DNA of 64,000 nucleotides from CAILHX01 sp964511385 (GCA_964511385.1 CAZEFE010000003.1:186001-250000), one strand, 5' to 3'; positions 34,361 through 43,900 are shown, counted from the first letter of the stretch. Program-made: numbers and translations. The notes: generated by a model from the sequence alone, not told the origin.

Positions 34361-35404
34361 TTACTCGCTGGCGAATACGTCACCCAGCTTATCCATCTCC
34401 TCCAGCGCACGACCGCTGCCGCGAACCACGCAGGTCAGAGGCTCGTCGGCAATAATCACGGGCAGGCCGGTTTCTTCCTTGAGCAGGATGTCCAGATCGC
34501 GCAACAACGCACCGCCGCCGGTCAGCACCATGCCGCGCTCGGCGATGTCGGCGCCGAGTTCCGGCGGGGTTTGTTCCAGCGCGGATTTCACCGCGCCAAC
34601 AATCGCATTCAGCGGGCCGGTCAGCGCTTCCAGGATTTCGTTGCTGGAAATGGTGAATTTGCGCGGCAGGCCTTCTGCCAAATTGCGGCCCGTCACTTCC
34701 ATTTCGCGCACTTCGGAGCCGGGGAACGCAGAACCGATCTGCTTCTTGATCAACTCGGCAGTCGGTTCGGAAATCTGCATGCCGTAGTTGCGGCGGATGT
34801 AATCTATGATCGCCTCATCGAAGCGGTCGCCGCCAACACGTTCGGATTTTGCATAGACCACGCCGCCCAGCGAGATCACCCCCACTTCGGTCGTGCCGCC
34901 GCCGATATCCACCACCAGGGAGCCGGTTGCTTCGGCCACCGGCAAATCGGCACCAATGGCAGCCGCCATCGGCTCTTCGATCAGGAACACCTGCCGTGCA
35001 CCCGCACCAATCGCCGATTCGCGAATGGCGCGCCGCTCAACCTGGGTCGAACCGTAAGGCACGCAGATGATGATGCGGGGATTAGGCGAAAACAGGCGCG
35101 ACTCATGCACTTTGCGGATGAAAAACTTGAGCATCTGCTCGGTGATGGTGAAATCGGCAATCACGCCATCCTTCATCGGGCGGATCGCCTGGATGGACGA
35201 AGGCGCCTTGCCCAGCATGCGCTTGGCTTCCGCGCCTACGGCAAGGATGGTTTTTTTGCCGCTGGGGCCGGTTTCACGCCGCAGCGCCACGACCGAAGGC
35301 TCGTCCAGCACAATGCCTTTGCCCCGTACGTAAATCAGCGTATTGGCGGTACCCAGATCGATTGCCAAGTCATTGGAAAAATAACTACCAAGAAAACCAA
35401 ACAT
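34361..35404 (-). CDS. mreB: Rod-shape-determining actin homologue MreB
   Basis: MreB forms membrane-associated filaments that steer elongation. The 347-residue protein has the actin-fold phosphate loops DLGTANTLIY and VVDIGGGTTEVGVISLGG, and VLTGGGALLRDLDILL near the C-terminus. It heads the mreBCD operon and is divergent from gatC; the 106-base gap holds overlapping candidate -10 elements. About 110 bases separate it from mreC. Confidence 0.98.
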   Translation of the reverse strand: MFGFLGSYFSNDLAIDLGTANTLIYVRGKGIVLDEPSVVALRRETGPSGKKTILAVGAEAKRMLGKAPSSIQAIRPMKDGVIADFTITEQMLKFFIRKVHESRLFSPNPRIIICVPYGSTQVERRAIRESAIGAGARQVFLIEEPMAAAIGADLPVAEATGSLVVDIGGGTTEVGVISLGGVVYAKSERVGGDRFDEAIIDYIRRNYGMQISEPTAELIKKQIGSAFPGSEVREMEVTGRNLAEGLPRKFTISSNEILEALTGPLNAIVGAVKSALEQTPPELGADIAERGMVLTGGGALLRDLDILLKEETGLPVIIADEPLTCVVRGSGRALEEMDKLGDVFASE

Positions 35405-35468
35405 GTGTGTGTCCTGAGGATTACGAGCCAGCCCGACGGGGCGGCTGAAAATGTTAAATAAATCGGGC

Positions 35469-35475
35469 TATAATA
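35469..35475. promoter_or_regulatory. Overlapping divergent -10 candidates of gatC (plus) and mreB (minus)
   Basis: TATAAT (35469-35474, plus) and TATTAT (35475-35470, minus) share five bases in the mreB/gatC gap. The plus element is 37 bases before gatC. Neither has a strong -35, so the assignment is tentative. Confidence 0.4.
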
Positions 35476-35510
35476 CAGCATATTGCTTTGAAAATTAAGA
35501 ACTACAGCTT

Positions 35511-35798
35511 ATGTCTCTTACCATCACCGATGTACAACGCATCGCTCACTTGGCCCGCATTGAAGTTACCGAAGCTGAAGCCCAGGCCACACTAGGCAAA
35601 CTCACCGGCATTCTGGGCCTGATCGAGGAAATGCAGGCAGTGGATACCACCGGCATCGTTCCGATGTCGCATTCACAGGATGTGGTGCAACGGCTACGTG
35701 CCGATGTCGTTACTGCCAGCAACCAGCGCGAAGAATTCCAGAAAATTGCACCCGCCGTTGAAGACGGCCTGTATCTCGTCCCGAAAGTCATCGAGTAA
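35511..35798 (+). CDS. gatC: Asp/Glu-tRNA amidotransferase subunit C
   Basis: GatC stabilises GatA in the complex that converts misacylated Glu-tRNAGln and Asp-tRNAAsn. The 95-residue protein has the usual pattern VQRIAHLARIEVTEAEA, a central helix, and the C-terminal REEFQKIAPAVEDGLYLVPKVIE belt. It starts the gatCAB operon; its stop shares one base with the gatA start (TAATG). Confidence 0.95.
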   Translation: MSLTITDVQRIAHLARIEVTEAEAQATLGKLTGILGLIEEMQAVDTTGIVPMSHSQDVVQRLRADVVTASNQREEFQKIAPAVEDGLYLVPKVIE

Positions 35799-37249
35799 TG
35801 ATTAACCAAAGCCTCAAACAAATGGCCGCAGCACTCGCGGCCAAGCAGATTTCGAGTGTCGAACTGACGCAACTGTTCCTGGATCGCATCCATAAGCTCA
35901 ACCCGGAGCTGAATGCCTACATCACCCTGGATGAAGCCAGGACACTGGAACAGGCCAAGCTGGCCGATGCCCGCATTGCCAAGGGCGACGCCACCCCGCT
36001 GACCGGCATCCCGCTCGCGCAGAAGGATATTTTCTGCGCCAAAGGCTGGCGCACTACCTGCGGCTCCAGGATGCTGGAAACCTTTATCGCACCGTACGAC
36101 GCGCACGTTATCAGCAAGTTCGATGCGGCCGGCGCGGTGAATCTGGGCAAAACCAACATGGACGAGTTCGCCATGGGCTCTTCCAACGAAACCTCTTATT
36201 TCGGCAAGGTGAAAAACCCCTGGGATCGGCAGCGCGTACCCGGCGGCAGTTCCGGCGGTTCCGCCGCGGCGATGGCGGCACGCCTGTGCGCTGCCGCTAC
36301 CGGCACCGATACCGGCGGCTCCATCCGCCAGCCAGCCTCATTATGTGGCTTCACCGGCCTCAAGCCTACCTACGGCGTGGTATCGCGCTACGGCATGATC
36401 GCGTTTGCGTCCTCGCTGGACCAGGCTGGGCCGATGGCCAAAAGCGCCGAAGACTGCGCCCTGATGATGAACGTCATGGCCGGATTCGACGAGCGCGATT
36501 CCACCAGCCTGCAGCGCGACCGGGAAGACTACACCCGCGACCTCGGCAAACCGCTGGCCGGGCTGAAAATCGGCCTGCCCAGGGAATATTTCGCCGAAGG
36601 GCTGAATGCCGGGGTGGCCCAGGTGGTACAGGATGCCATCGCCCAATACCGCAAGCTGGGCGCGGAGACGGTGGAAATCAGCCTGCCCAACAATAAATTG
36701 GCGATCCCTGTGTATTACGTCATTGCCCCGGCCGAAGCCAGCTCCAATCTTTCCCGTTATGACGGCGTGCGCTACGGCCACCGCGCCGAGCACTACACCG
36801 ACCTGCTGGACATGTACTGCAAGAGCCGTGCAGAGGGTTTCGGCGCGGAAGTAAAGCGCCGCATCCTGATCGGCACCTATGTGCTCTCCGCCGGTTATTA
36901 CGACGCTTATTACCTGCAAGCCCAGAAGATCCGCCGCCTGATCGCGCAGGATTTCGAGGAAGCCTTCAAGCACTGCGACGTCATCATGGGCCCGGCGGCA
37001 CCCGGCACCGCGTTCAAGATCGGCGAAAAAACCGAAGACCCGGTCGCCATGTACCTGGAAGACCTCTACACCATTGCCGTCAACCTGGCTGGCTTGCCCG
37101 GCATGAGCGTGCCTGCTGGTTTTGCAAACAATCTGCCGGTGGGCCTACAAATCATCGGCAACTACTTTGACGAAGCGCGCATGCTCAACGTGGCGCATGC
37201 TTACCAGCAAGAAACAGACTGGCACACCAGAATGCCGGAGGGAATCTAA
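35798..37249 (+). CDS. gatA: Asp/Glu-tRNA amidotransferase subunit A
   Basis: GatA is the amidase that frees ammonia from glutamine. The 483-residue protein carries the Ser-Ser-Lys triad: Lys76 in LAQKDIF, Ser151 in the GGSSGGS stretch and Ser175 in DTGGSIRQPA. It is coupled to gatC by the one-base overlap and gatB follows after two bases. Confidence 0.97.
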   Translation: MINQSLKQMAAALAAKQISSVELTQLFLDRIHKLNPELNAYITLDEARTLEQAKLADARIAKGDATPLTGIPLAQKDIFCAKGWRTTCGSRMLETFIAPYDAHVISKFDAAGAVNLGKTNMDEFAMGSSNETSYFGKVKNPWDRQRVPGGSSGGSAAAMAARLCAAATGTDTGGSIRQPASLCGFTGLKPTYGVVSRYGMIAFASSLDQAGPMAKSAEDCALMMNVMAGFDERDSTSLQRDREDYTRDLGKPLAGLKIGLPREYFAEGLNAGVAQVVQDAIAQYRKLGAETVEISLPNNKLAIPVYYVIAPAEASSNLSRYDGVRYGHRAEHYTDLLDMYCKSRAEGFGAEVKRRILIGTYVLSAGYYDAYYLQAQKIRRLIAQDFEEAFKHCDVIMGPAAPGTAFKIGEKTEDPVAMYLEDLYTIAVNLAGLPGMSVPAGFANNLPVGLQIIGNYFDEARMLNVAHAYQQETDWHTRMPEGI

Positions 37250-37251
37250 CC

Positions 37252-38766
37252 ATGGCTTTTAATCAAACGGCGTGGGAAGTCGTGATCGGGCTGGAAACGC
37301 ATACCCAGCTCCAAACCAACACTAAAATTTTCTCTGGCGCGTCCACCGCATTTGGTGCGGAACCCAATACCCAGGCTGATGCCGTGAGCATCGCGCTACC
37401 CGGCGTACTGCCAGTACTGAACGCCGAAGCAGTGAAATGCGCGATCAAGTTCGGGCTGGCGGTGAACGCCGAAATCGCCCCGCGTTCGGTATTCGCCCGC
37501 AAGAATTACTTTTACCCTGACCTGCCGAAAGGCTACCAGATCAGCCAGTACGAGCTTCCTGTCGTAGGTAAGGGTTCGCTCACTATCCAGGTCGGTGACG
37601 AAGAAAAAGTCATTCGCATCACCCGCGCCCACTTGGAAGAAGATGCCGGTAAATCCGTGCACGGTGCGCAGGAAGGCATGTCCGGCATTGACCTCAACCG
37701 TGCCGGTACGCCGCTGCTGGAAATTGTGACCGAACCGGACATGCGCTCCGCCGCCGAAGCCGTGGCCTATGCCAAAAAGCTGCACGAGCTGGTGCAGTGG
37801 ATCGGCATCTGTGACGGCAACATGCAGGAAGGTTCGTTCCGCTGCGATGTCAACGTTTCCGTGCGCCCCAAGGGCAGCGACAAGCTGGGCACGCGCCGCG
37901 AGATCAAGAACCTCAACTCTTTCCGCTTTATGCAGCAGGCGATCGAATACGAAACCCAATGGCAGATCGAAACGCTGGAAGACGGCGGCACCATCCAGCA
38001 AGCGACCGTGCTGTTCAACCCGGATACCGGCGAAACCCGCGCCATGCGCAGCAAGGAAGAAGCCAACGATTACCGTTACTTCCCCGACCCGGATCTGTTG
38101 CCGCTGGTGATTTCGCAAGCCGATATTGATGCGGTGAAGGCCACGTTGCCGGAACTGCCGGAAGCGATGAAGCTGCGTTTCGAGCAGGAATATGGCTTGC
38201 CCGCGTACGATGCGGCCACGATCACCGCCTCGCGTGGCATGGCAGATTACTTTGAAGAAACCGTAAAGGCTCTTGGCGGGGAGCCAAAATTAGTTGCCAA
38301 TTGGATCATGGGCGATATTGCGAGCTACATAAACAAAAATGCTGAAATTCTCAATTCTCCTCCCATCAGTCCCATTCAACTCGCAGTTCTTCTAAAGAGA
38401 ATTGGCGATGGGACAATTTCTGGAAAAATCGCTAAAGAGGTTCTCAATGAAATGCTCTCAAAAGTTGGGGCAAGCACAGCAGCAATCCGGGCTGTTGTTC
38501 AAGGAGAAGCCAATAGTTATAACAATTTAGGTGATGATTTAGCTGATTTAATTATTGAAGAGAAAGGCCTGAAACAGGTTTCCGATTCCGGCGCCATCGA
38601 AGCCATCGTGGATGAAGTGCTGGCAGCCAACGCCGCCATGGTGGCTGAATACAAGTCCGGCAAGGAAAAAGCCTTCAACGGCCTGGTTGGCCAGTGCATG
38701 AAAGCCAGCAAGGGCAAGGCCAACCCGGCGCAGGTCAACGACATCCTGAAAAAGAAGCTGGCTTGA
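37252..38766 (+). CDS. gatB: Asp/Glu-tRNA amidotransferase subunit B, with a mosaic 3-prime part
   Basis: GatB phosphorylates the misacylated aminoacyl end and channels ammonia from GatA. The 504-residue protein starts WEVVIGLETHTQLQT and has YFYPDLPKGYQISQYELP and LLEIVTEPDMRS. It is somewhat longer than the usual 475-490. About residues 342-441 are encoded by a distinctly AT-rich stretch with different codon use, with the helical linker SKVGASTAAIRAVVQGEANS that I do not expect in close relatives. The reading frame is intact, so the protein is probably functional. Confidence 0.95.
   Translation: MAFNQTAWEVVIGLETHTQLQTNTKIFSGASTAFGAEPNTQADAVSIALPGVLPVLNAEAVKCAIKFGLAVNAEIAPRSVFARKNYFYPDLPKGYQISQYELPVVGKGSLTIQVGDEEKVIRITRAHLEEDAGKSVHGAQEGMSGIDLNRAGTPLLEIVTEPDMRSAAEAVAYAKKLHELVQWIGICDGNMQEGSFRCDVNVSVRPKGSDKLGTRREIKNLNSFRFMQQAIEYETQWQIETLEDGGTIQQATVLFNPDTGETRAMRSKEEANDYRYFPDPDLLPLVISQADIDAVKATLPELPEAMKLRFEQEYGLPAYDAATITASRGMADYFEETVKALGGEPKLVANWIMGDIASYINKNAEILNSPPISPIQLAVLLKRIGDGTISGKIAKEVLNEMLSKVGASTAAIRAVVQGEANSYNNLGDDLADLIIEEKGLKQVSDSGAIEAIVDEVLAANAAMVAEYKSGKEKAFNGLVGQCMKASKGKANPAQVNDILKKKLA
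38276..38576 (+). other. AT-rich mosaic patch inside gatB
   Basis: A hand count of 38281-38580 gives 121 G or C out of 300, about 40 percent, against 55 percent in the preceding and 63 percent in the following 60 bases. Codons switch to A/T-ending (AAA, ATT, CTT, GAA) and then switch back abruptly. The frame is maintained. Recombination with a distant gatB is the simplest explanation. Confidence 0.7.
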
Positions 38767-38770
38767 TGTT

Positions 38771-38800
38771 GCAGCGCATCAATTTGACGTGATGCGCTGC
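38771..38800. terminator. Hairpin between gatB and the convergent glycosylase gene
   Basis: GCAGCGCATCA and TGATGCGCTGC form a perfect 11-bp stem with an eight-base loop, five bases after the gatB stop. The right arm codes for the last residues of the glycosylase (WQRI). A TTTTTT run begins 11 bases after the stem, so termination is likely but not textbook. Confidence 0.5.
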
Positions 38801-39282
38801 CAGCTTGCCAGTTTTTTGTCGAGCGGGATGGATGCATTGGCCGGGCTGGTGGATGGCAGCCTCACCAGTTGTAGCTCCCCAACATCAGTCAGGCCGGGTA
38901 AGACATAACGCTTGAACGCCTGCTCGGCTTTGCTGCCGTTGAAGAAAATGCGGCGAATTTGCCGATGTTGCGCGAAAAAGCCCGCAAAATCGTTGGCAAC
39001 AATGGAAGTTTCGACGATGTCGCCATCCAGCGAACCACTGCGATAACACTGTTTCAGCACATCCCACAGCGCAATGCCATGTGCTTGCAGAAGATCCAAC
39101 CGTTCCCGGTAGGCCAGCGCCGGATCAACGCCAAACAGTTGCTGCATGAACGGCCAGAATAAATTGTGCGGATGCGCGTAATACTGGTTGGCGGCCAGCG
39201 AGGCCTTGCCCGGCATGGAGCCCAGGATCAGCACCCTGGCGTCGGCTCTGGCAACCGGCGGAAAGCTGTGTACCGTGCTCAT
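38779..39282 (-). CDS. DNA-deoxyinosine (hypoxanthine-DNA) glycosylase, UDG superfamily
   Basis: The 167-residue protein matches the family 6 uracil-DNA glycosylase-like enzymes that act on deoxyinosine: ARVLILGSMPGKASLAANQ, then YYAHPHNLFWPFM, then FNGSKAEQAF. Such enzymes start base-excision repair of deaminated adenine. The ATG at 39282 overlaps the priA stop by one base (TGATG), so the two are coupled. rdgB, which clears dITP from the pool, is elsewhere in the window. Confidence 0.85.
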   Translation of the reverse strand: MSTVHSFPPVARADARVLILGSMPGKASLAANQYYAHPHNLFWPFMQQLFGVDPALAYRERLDLLQAHGIALWDVLKQCYRSGSLDGDIVETSIVANDFAGFFAQHRQIRRIFFNGSKAEQAFKRYVLPGLTDVGELQLVRLPSTSPANASIPLDKKLASWQRITSN

Positions 39283-41477
39283 CAATAATCCAGCGGATCC
39301 ACATCCACCGACCATCTGACCTTGCTCGCCTGCGGCAGTGATCGCAGCAACGGCACCCAGGCACGCAAAAACTTCTGCAATGCCGGACGGGCGCCGGCCT
39401 GCACCAGCAACTGCGCGCGTTCCATGCCTTTCAGCCGCTCCATGCGCGGGCGTACCGGATCATATACGGTCAGATGGTGGCTGATCGTTGCGCTGGCCGC
39501 CATGGCTGCGCGGAAAAACTCGCGCACCGCCTGGTAGTGGGTGGCTTCGGCGCGCAGTAGCGCTTCAAAGCAATACGGCGGGAAATTCGCCAGTTGCCGT
39601 TCTGCCAGCAAGGTATCGGCAAATTCGGCATAGTTGTGCTGCTGTAGCGCGTGAAATAGTACGTGATCGGGAAACGCCGTCTGGATCAGCACCTGCCCCG
39701 CCTTGCCGGCACGGCCGGCGCGGCCGGATACCTGCATCAACTGCGCAAACAGTTTTTCCGCCGCGCGATAATCCGGGCTGAACAGCGCGCTGTCGGTGTC
39801 TATCACGCCGACCAGCGTTAAATGGGGGAAGTCATGCCCCTTGGCCAGCATCTGGGTGCCGACCAGGATATCCACCTCCTGCGCGTGTACCGATTTGGTC
39901 ATCGCGGCAATCGCATGCTTGCGGCGCATGCTGTCGCGATCCACGCGCAAAATACGCGCTGTCGGGAATTGCTCGGCCAGCAGTTCTTCCAGCCTCTGTG
40001 TGCCTTGCCCCGCAGGGCGTAGGTCGGGGTTGCCGCAACTCGGGCACTGTAGCGGCATGCGCTGCTCATGCCCGCAGTGATGGCAACGCAGGCGCTTGTC
40101 GCGCAAATGTACCACCAGGCGGCTGGAGCAGCGCGTACAGGGCGCCACCCATGCACAGGCGCTGCACAGCAACACCGGCGCATAGCCGCGCCGGTTGATG
40201 AACAGCAGACTTTGCTCGCCACGCTCCAGCCGCTGTCGCATCGCCGCGATCAGTTGAGGATGTAATGCTTCCTGCGGCGGCAATTGCCGTACATCAATGG
40301 TGCCGATCTGCGGCAGCGCCGCCCCCAGCACCGCACGGTTGCTCATTTCCAGCAACCCGTAGCGGCCGCTTTGTGCGTTGTGCCAGCTTTCCAGCGACGG
40401 CGTGGCAGAGCCCAGCACCACCGGCACCCCGGCCGCTTTGGCGCGGACAATGGCGATGTCACGTGCCGAATAACGCATGCCGTCCTGCTGCTTGTATGAA
40501 GCGTCATGCTCTTCATCCACCACCATCAGCGCCAGATGCTTGATCGGCGTAAACACCGACAGGCGCGTCCCGATGATGATGCGTGCCTCGCCGTTTTGCG
40601 CGCGTAGCCAGCCATGCAAGCGCTCGCTCTCGTTCATCTGGCTGTGCAGCATGACCATGGGCAGATGCGGGAAACGCGCGCGGAAACGGGCTTCCAGTTG
40701 CGGCGTCAGGTTGATTTCCGGCACCAGCACCAGGGCCTGTGTGTCTGGGCGGGACAGCACTTCCTGCAGCAGGCGCATGTAGACCTCGGTTTTGCCGCTG
40801 CCGGTAATGCCGTACAGCAACCACACCTTGAACGCCTGCGCCTCGGCCAGCATCGCATCCACCGCGCGCTGCTGGTCGGGATTGAGCGCCGGCGGGCTAA
40901 CGGCCTGGTGCGTATGAGCTGGCAACACGTGCTCGGTTTCTACCGTTTCAACCCAGCCTTGCTGCATGAGTTGTTTGATGCCGTTACGCCAGCCGGAAGA
41001 CACGGCTGTCAGCGCCGCGGCATCCAGCGGCTCCGTGTGTGCCAGCGCCTGATACAGGCTGCGCTGCAACCTGGCGCGCGCCGGAATGACTTCCGGACCA
41101 GCGTTGCGCGCCTGCGCGCTCAACTGGTAGGCCGTTACTTTGGGCAGTTGCGCAGGCTTGCCTTCGCGTAGCCGCGAGGGCAAGGCGGAAAGCAGCGCCT
41201 GACCCAGCGGGTACTGGTAATAATCCGCACAGAACTTGAGCAGTTGCAGCGTGGCCGCCGGTAGCGGCGGTTCGTCGCCAAAGCCTTGGATGATGGGTTT
41301 CAGCTTGCTGTCGGCAACGTCGGACAGCGCTGCCCGCGCCAGGATAATACCGATCACCTGCCGCTTGCCGAACGGCACCAGCACGCGCTGACCAACCTTG
41401 AGCTGGCTATTTCCGCCATCCAGGTAATCAAACAGGGTATCCAGTGGCAAATCCAGCGCCACGCGGAGTATTTTCAT
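39282..41477 (-). CDS. priA: Primosomal protein PriA (replication restart helicase)
   Basis: PriA reloads the replisome at stalled forks. The 731-residue protein has a DNA-binding N-terminal part (VALDLPLDTLFDYL), helicase motifs GITGSGKTEVY and VVDEEHDASYKQ, and a zinc-binding region with eight cysteines (CSACAWVAPCTRCS to CPSCGNPDL). The ATG at 41477 starts MKILRVALDLP, the family start; an upstream ATG would overlap argS. It is divergent from argS with 47 bases between. Confidence 0.97.
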   Translation of the reverse strand: MKILRVALDLPLDTLFDYLDGGNSQLKVGQRVLVPFGKRQVIGIILARAALSDVADSKLKPIIQGFGDEPPLPAATLQLLKFCADYYQYPLGQALLSALPSRLREGKPAQLPKVTAYQLSAQARNAGPEVIPARARLQRSLYQALAHTEPLDAAALTAVSSGWRNGIKQLMQQGWVETVETEHVLPAHTHQAVSPPALNPDQQRAVDAMLAEAQAFKVWLLYGITGSGKTEVYMRLLQEVLSRPDTQALVLVPEINLTPQLEARFRARFPHLPMVMLHSQMNESERLHGWLRAQNGEARIIIGTRLSVFTPIKHLALMVVDEEHDASYKQQDGMRYSARDIAIVRAKAAGVPVVLGSATPSLESWHNAQSGRYGLLEMSNRAVLGAALPQIGTIDVRQLPPQEALHPQLIAAMRQRLERGEQSLLFINRRGYAPVLLCSACAWVAPCTRCSSRLVVHLRDKRLRCHHCGHEQRMPLQCPSCGNPDLRPAGQGTQRLEELLAEQFPTARILRVDRDSMRRKHAIAAMTKSVHAQEVDILVGTQMLAKGHDFPHLTLVGVIDTDSALFSPDYRAAEKLFAQLMQVSGRAGRAGKAGQVLIQTAFPDHVLFHALQQHNYAEFADTLLAERQLANFPPYCFEALLRAEATHYQAVREFFRAAMAASATISHHLTVYDPVRPRMERLKGMERAQLLVQAGARPALQKFLRAWVPLLRSLPQASKVRWSVDVDPLDY

Positions 41478-41524
41478 AGGTATTTCTTGTAAAATAGCGG
41501 TTTTCTTAGCAGCATCTACCAATT

Positions 41525-43183
41525 TTGAAAGCGCATCTTACCCAATTGCTGGAGCAAGCGGTAAAAGCCGTCGCTCCACAGCAAACCGATACCTCCATCC
41601 TGCTGGAACGCCCCAAAAACGCCCAGCATGGCGACTTTGCCACCAATCTCGCTTTGCTGCTGGCCAAGCCGCTGCGTTCCAATCCGCGCAGTATTGCCGA
41701 GTCCATTATCCAGGCACTGCCGGCTTCGCCTTTGCTGGCCAAAGCGGAAATTGCCGGGGCGGGTTTCATCAATTTTTTCATGGCGGCATCGGCCAAATCT
41801 GCCGTAGTCAACCAAATCTTCGCCTTGCGCGAAAAATTCGGCCAGAGCGACACCGGCAAACAGCGCAAGGTGATGGTGGAATTCGTCTCCGCCAACCCCA
41901 CCGGCCCGCTGCACGTGGGCCACGGGCGTGGCGCCGCGGTAGGCGATTGCCTGTGCCGCCTGCTGGAAGCCACCGGCTGGGACGTCACCCGCGAGTTCTA
42001 CTACAACGACGCCGGCCAGCAGATCGACAACCTCACCCTGTCGGTGCAACTGCGCTGCAAAGGCATTACGCCGGACAACCCGGCATGGCCGGAAGACGGC
42101 TACCGCGGCGACTACATCATTGATGTGGCTAACGCCTATATGGCCAAGCTGACCATTGATGCCGAGGACCAGCACATCGTCGGCAAGGGTGACCCCAATG
42201 ATATGGAAGCTATCCGCCATTTTGCCGTCGCCTACCTGCGCCGCGAGCAGGATCTGGACTTACGCGCATTCGGCGTGCATTTTGATGTGTTTTCGCTGGA
42301 GTCGGCGCTGTATACCCACGGCAAGGTCGAGGATACGGTGCAGAAGTTGATCGCCAGCGGCCATACCTACGAGCAGGACGATGCGTTGTGGCTGAAAACA
42401 ACGGCCTTCGGCGACGACAAGGACCGCGTCATGCGCAAGCGCGAAGGCGGTTATACCTATTTCGTGCCGGATGTTGCCTATCACACCGAGAAATGGAATC
42501 GCGGCTTCGAGCGCGTCATCAACGAGCAAGGCGCCGACCACCACAGCACTATCACCCGCGTCAGGGCAGGGCTTCAGGCACTGGATATCGGCATCCCCCA
42601 GGGCTGGCCGGATTACGTGCTGCACCAGATGGTAACGGTGATGCGCAACGGCGAAGAGGTCAAGATTTCCAAGCGTGCCGGCAGTTATGTCACCCTGCGC
42701 GACCTGATCGACGAAGTCGGCTGCGACGCCACGCGCTACTTCCTTGCCGCGCGCCGCCCCGATTCGCAGCTGGTATTCGACATTGACCTGGCACGCGCGC
42801 AAACCAACGACAACCCGGTGTACTACATCCAGTATGCCCATGCGCGTATTTGCGCTGTTCTGGCGCAGTGGGGCGGCAATGTTGACGACTTGCGCAGCGT
42901 GGACCTGTCGCCGCTGAACGAAGCGCATGAACTTGCATTGCTGCAACGTCTGGCCGAGTTCCCCGAAGTGGTGGAAACCGCCGCACAGGAACTGGCCCCG
43001 CACAGCATTGCCAATTACCTCAAGGACCTGGCGAGCGATCTGCACAGTTACTACAATGCGCATCAATTCTTGGTGGAAGACGAAAAATTCCGCCTGGCGC
43101 GTCTGTCCTTGGTCACCGCAACACGTTATGTATTGAAGTCCGGGCTTGGTTTACTCGGCGTTAACGCACCTGAGAGCATGTAA
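41525..43183 (+). CDS. argS: Arginyl-tRNA synthetase
   Basis: The class I enzyme charges tRNAArg. The 552-residue protein has HVGHGRG (HIGH equivalent) in ANPTGPLHVGHG, KISKRAGS in place of KMSKS, and an anticodon-binding domain ending in LGVNAPESM. Translation starts at the TTG at 41525 (MKAHLTQLLE). It leads the argS-SPOR-dsbA-SDR set, with the SPOR gene starting one base after its stop. Confidence 0.96.
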   Translation: MKAHLTQLLEQAVKAVAPQQTDTSILLERPKNAQHGDFATNLALLLAKPLRSNPRSIAESIIQALPASPLLAKAEIAGAGFINFFMAASAKSAVVNQIFALREKFGQSDTGKQRKVMVEFVSANPTGPLHVGHGRGAAVGDCLCRLLEATGWDVTREFYYNDAGQQIDNLTLSVQLRCKGITPDNPAWPEDGYRGDYIIDVANAYMAKLTIDAEDQHIVGKGDPNDMEAIRHFAVAYLRREQDLDLRAFGVHFDVFSLESALYTHGKVEDTVQKLIASGHTYEQDDALWLKTTAFGDDKDRVMRKREGGYTYFVPDVAYHTEKWNRGFERVINEQGADHHSTITRVRAGLQALDIGIPQGWPDYVLHQMVTVMRNGEEVKISKRAGSYVTLRDLIDEVGCDATRYFLAARRPDSQLVFDIDLARAQTNDNPVYYIQYAHARICAVLAQWGGNVDDLRSVDLSPLNEAHELALLQRLAEFPEVVETAAQELAPHSIANYLKDLASDLHSYYNAHQFLVEDEKFRLARLSLVTATRYVLKSGLGLLGVNAPESM

Positions 43184-43900
43184 ATGTCCAAAGACTACAA
43201 AGCCATTCCCCCTAAAACCGCGGCGGCAAAAACACCTCCCCCGAGCAAACAGAAGCCTGCTGGCAAGGGCAGTCCATTGATGATAGGCCTGCTCATGGGT
43301 CTGCTGGTAGGTATTGCCCTTTCTTTGGCGGTCGCGTTTTTTGTCAAAAGCGGCGGCAGTTCATTCCAGGAAAAAGCAGTTCCTGCTCCCGCGTTGCCAG
43401 CCGAAATAAAACCTGTCCAGCCGGAAACTCCGCCTCCTGCTGCGACACCACCGGCGGATGCTGGGCAAATTTCCTCCGAAACAGCAGACCCTGCAAAAAA
43501 ACCTGCTGAAACCGACAAAAAGGAAGACCGTTTCACTTTTTACGGCATCCTCACGGAAACTGCTCCCCCGGCACCTGCTGCCGAGCCGAAACAACCTAAC
43601 CAACCGCCTGCAGCGGCAGCACCCGATAGCCCGGCCACGCCAAGTGCACCAAAAACTGCGGGAGAGCGTTATTACCTGCAGGTTGGTGCATTTAAGACCG
43701 AACAGGAAGCTGACAACACCAAAGCCAAGCTGTCGCTGCTTGGTCTGGAGGCTGTTGTGCAGACCGCCAATATTCCGGACAAAGGCATTTTGCACCGGGT
43801 CAGAGTCGGCCCCATTTCAGGCGGCGATGATCTGGGGCGCATCAAAGCTGAACTGGCACGGAACGGTTTTAATGCGGAACCAGTCAAAATCCAGAATTAA
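43184..43900 (+). CDS. SPOR-domain membrane protein
   Basis: The 238-residue protein is a single-pass membrane protein: a short basic cytoplasmic tail, a helix at about 33-53, a long Pro/Ala/Glu-rich periplasmic linker and a C-terminal SPOR domain (about 160-236, RYYLQVGAFKTEQEADNTKAKL). SPOR domains bind denuded septal peptidoglycan, so it is FtsN-like in layout. The order argS-SPOR-dsbA is common in betaproteobacteria. Calling it FtsN would go beyond the sequence. Confidence 0.85.
   Translation: MSKDYKAIPPKTAAAKTPPPSKQKPAGKGSPLMIGLLMGLLVGIALSLAVAFFVKSGGSSFQEKAVPAPALPAEIKPVQPETPPPAATPPADAGQISSETADPAKKPAETDKKEDRFTFYGILTETAPPAPAAEPKQPNQPPAAAAPDSPATPSAPKTAGERYYLQVGAFKTEQEADNTKAKLSLLGLEAVVQTANIPDKGILHRVRVGPISGGDDLGRIKAELARNGFNAEPVKIQN

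Noticed and set aside
34304..35461. A 385-codon open frame opposite mreB
   Set aside because: Antisense shadow of mreB without a recognisable domain; the same holds for the long frame opposite rho at 14418-15443.
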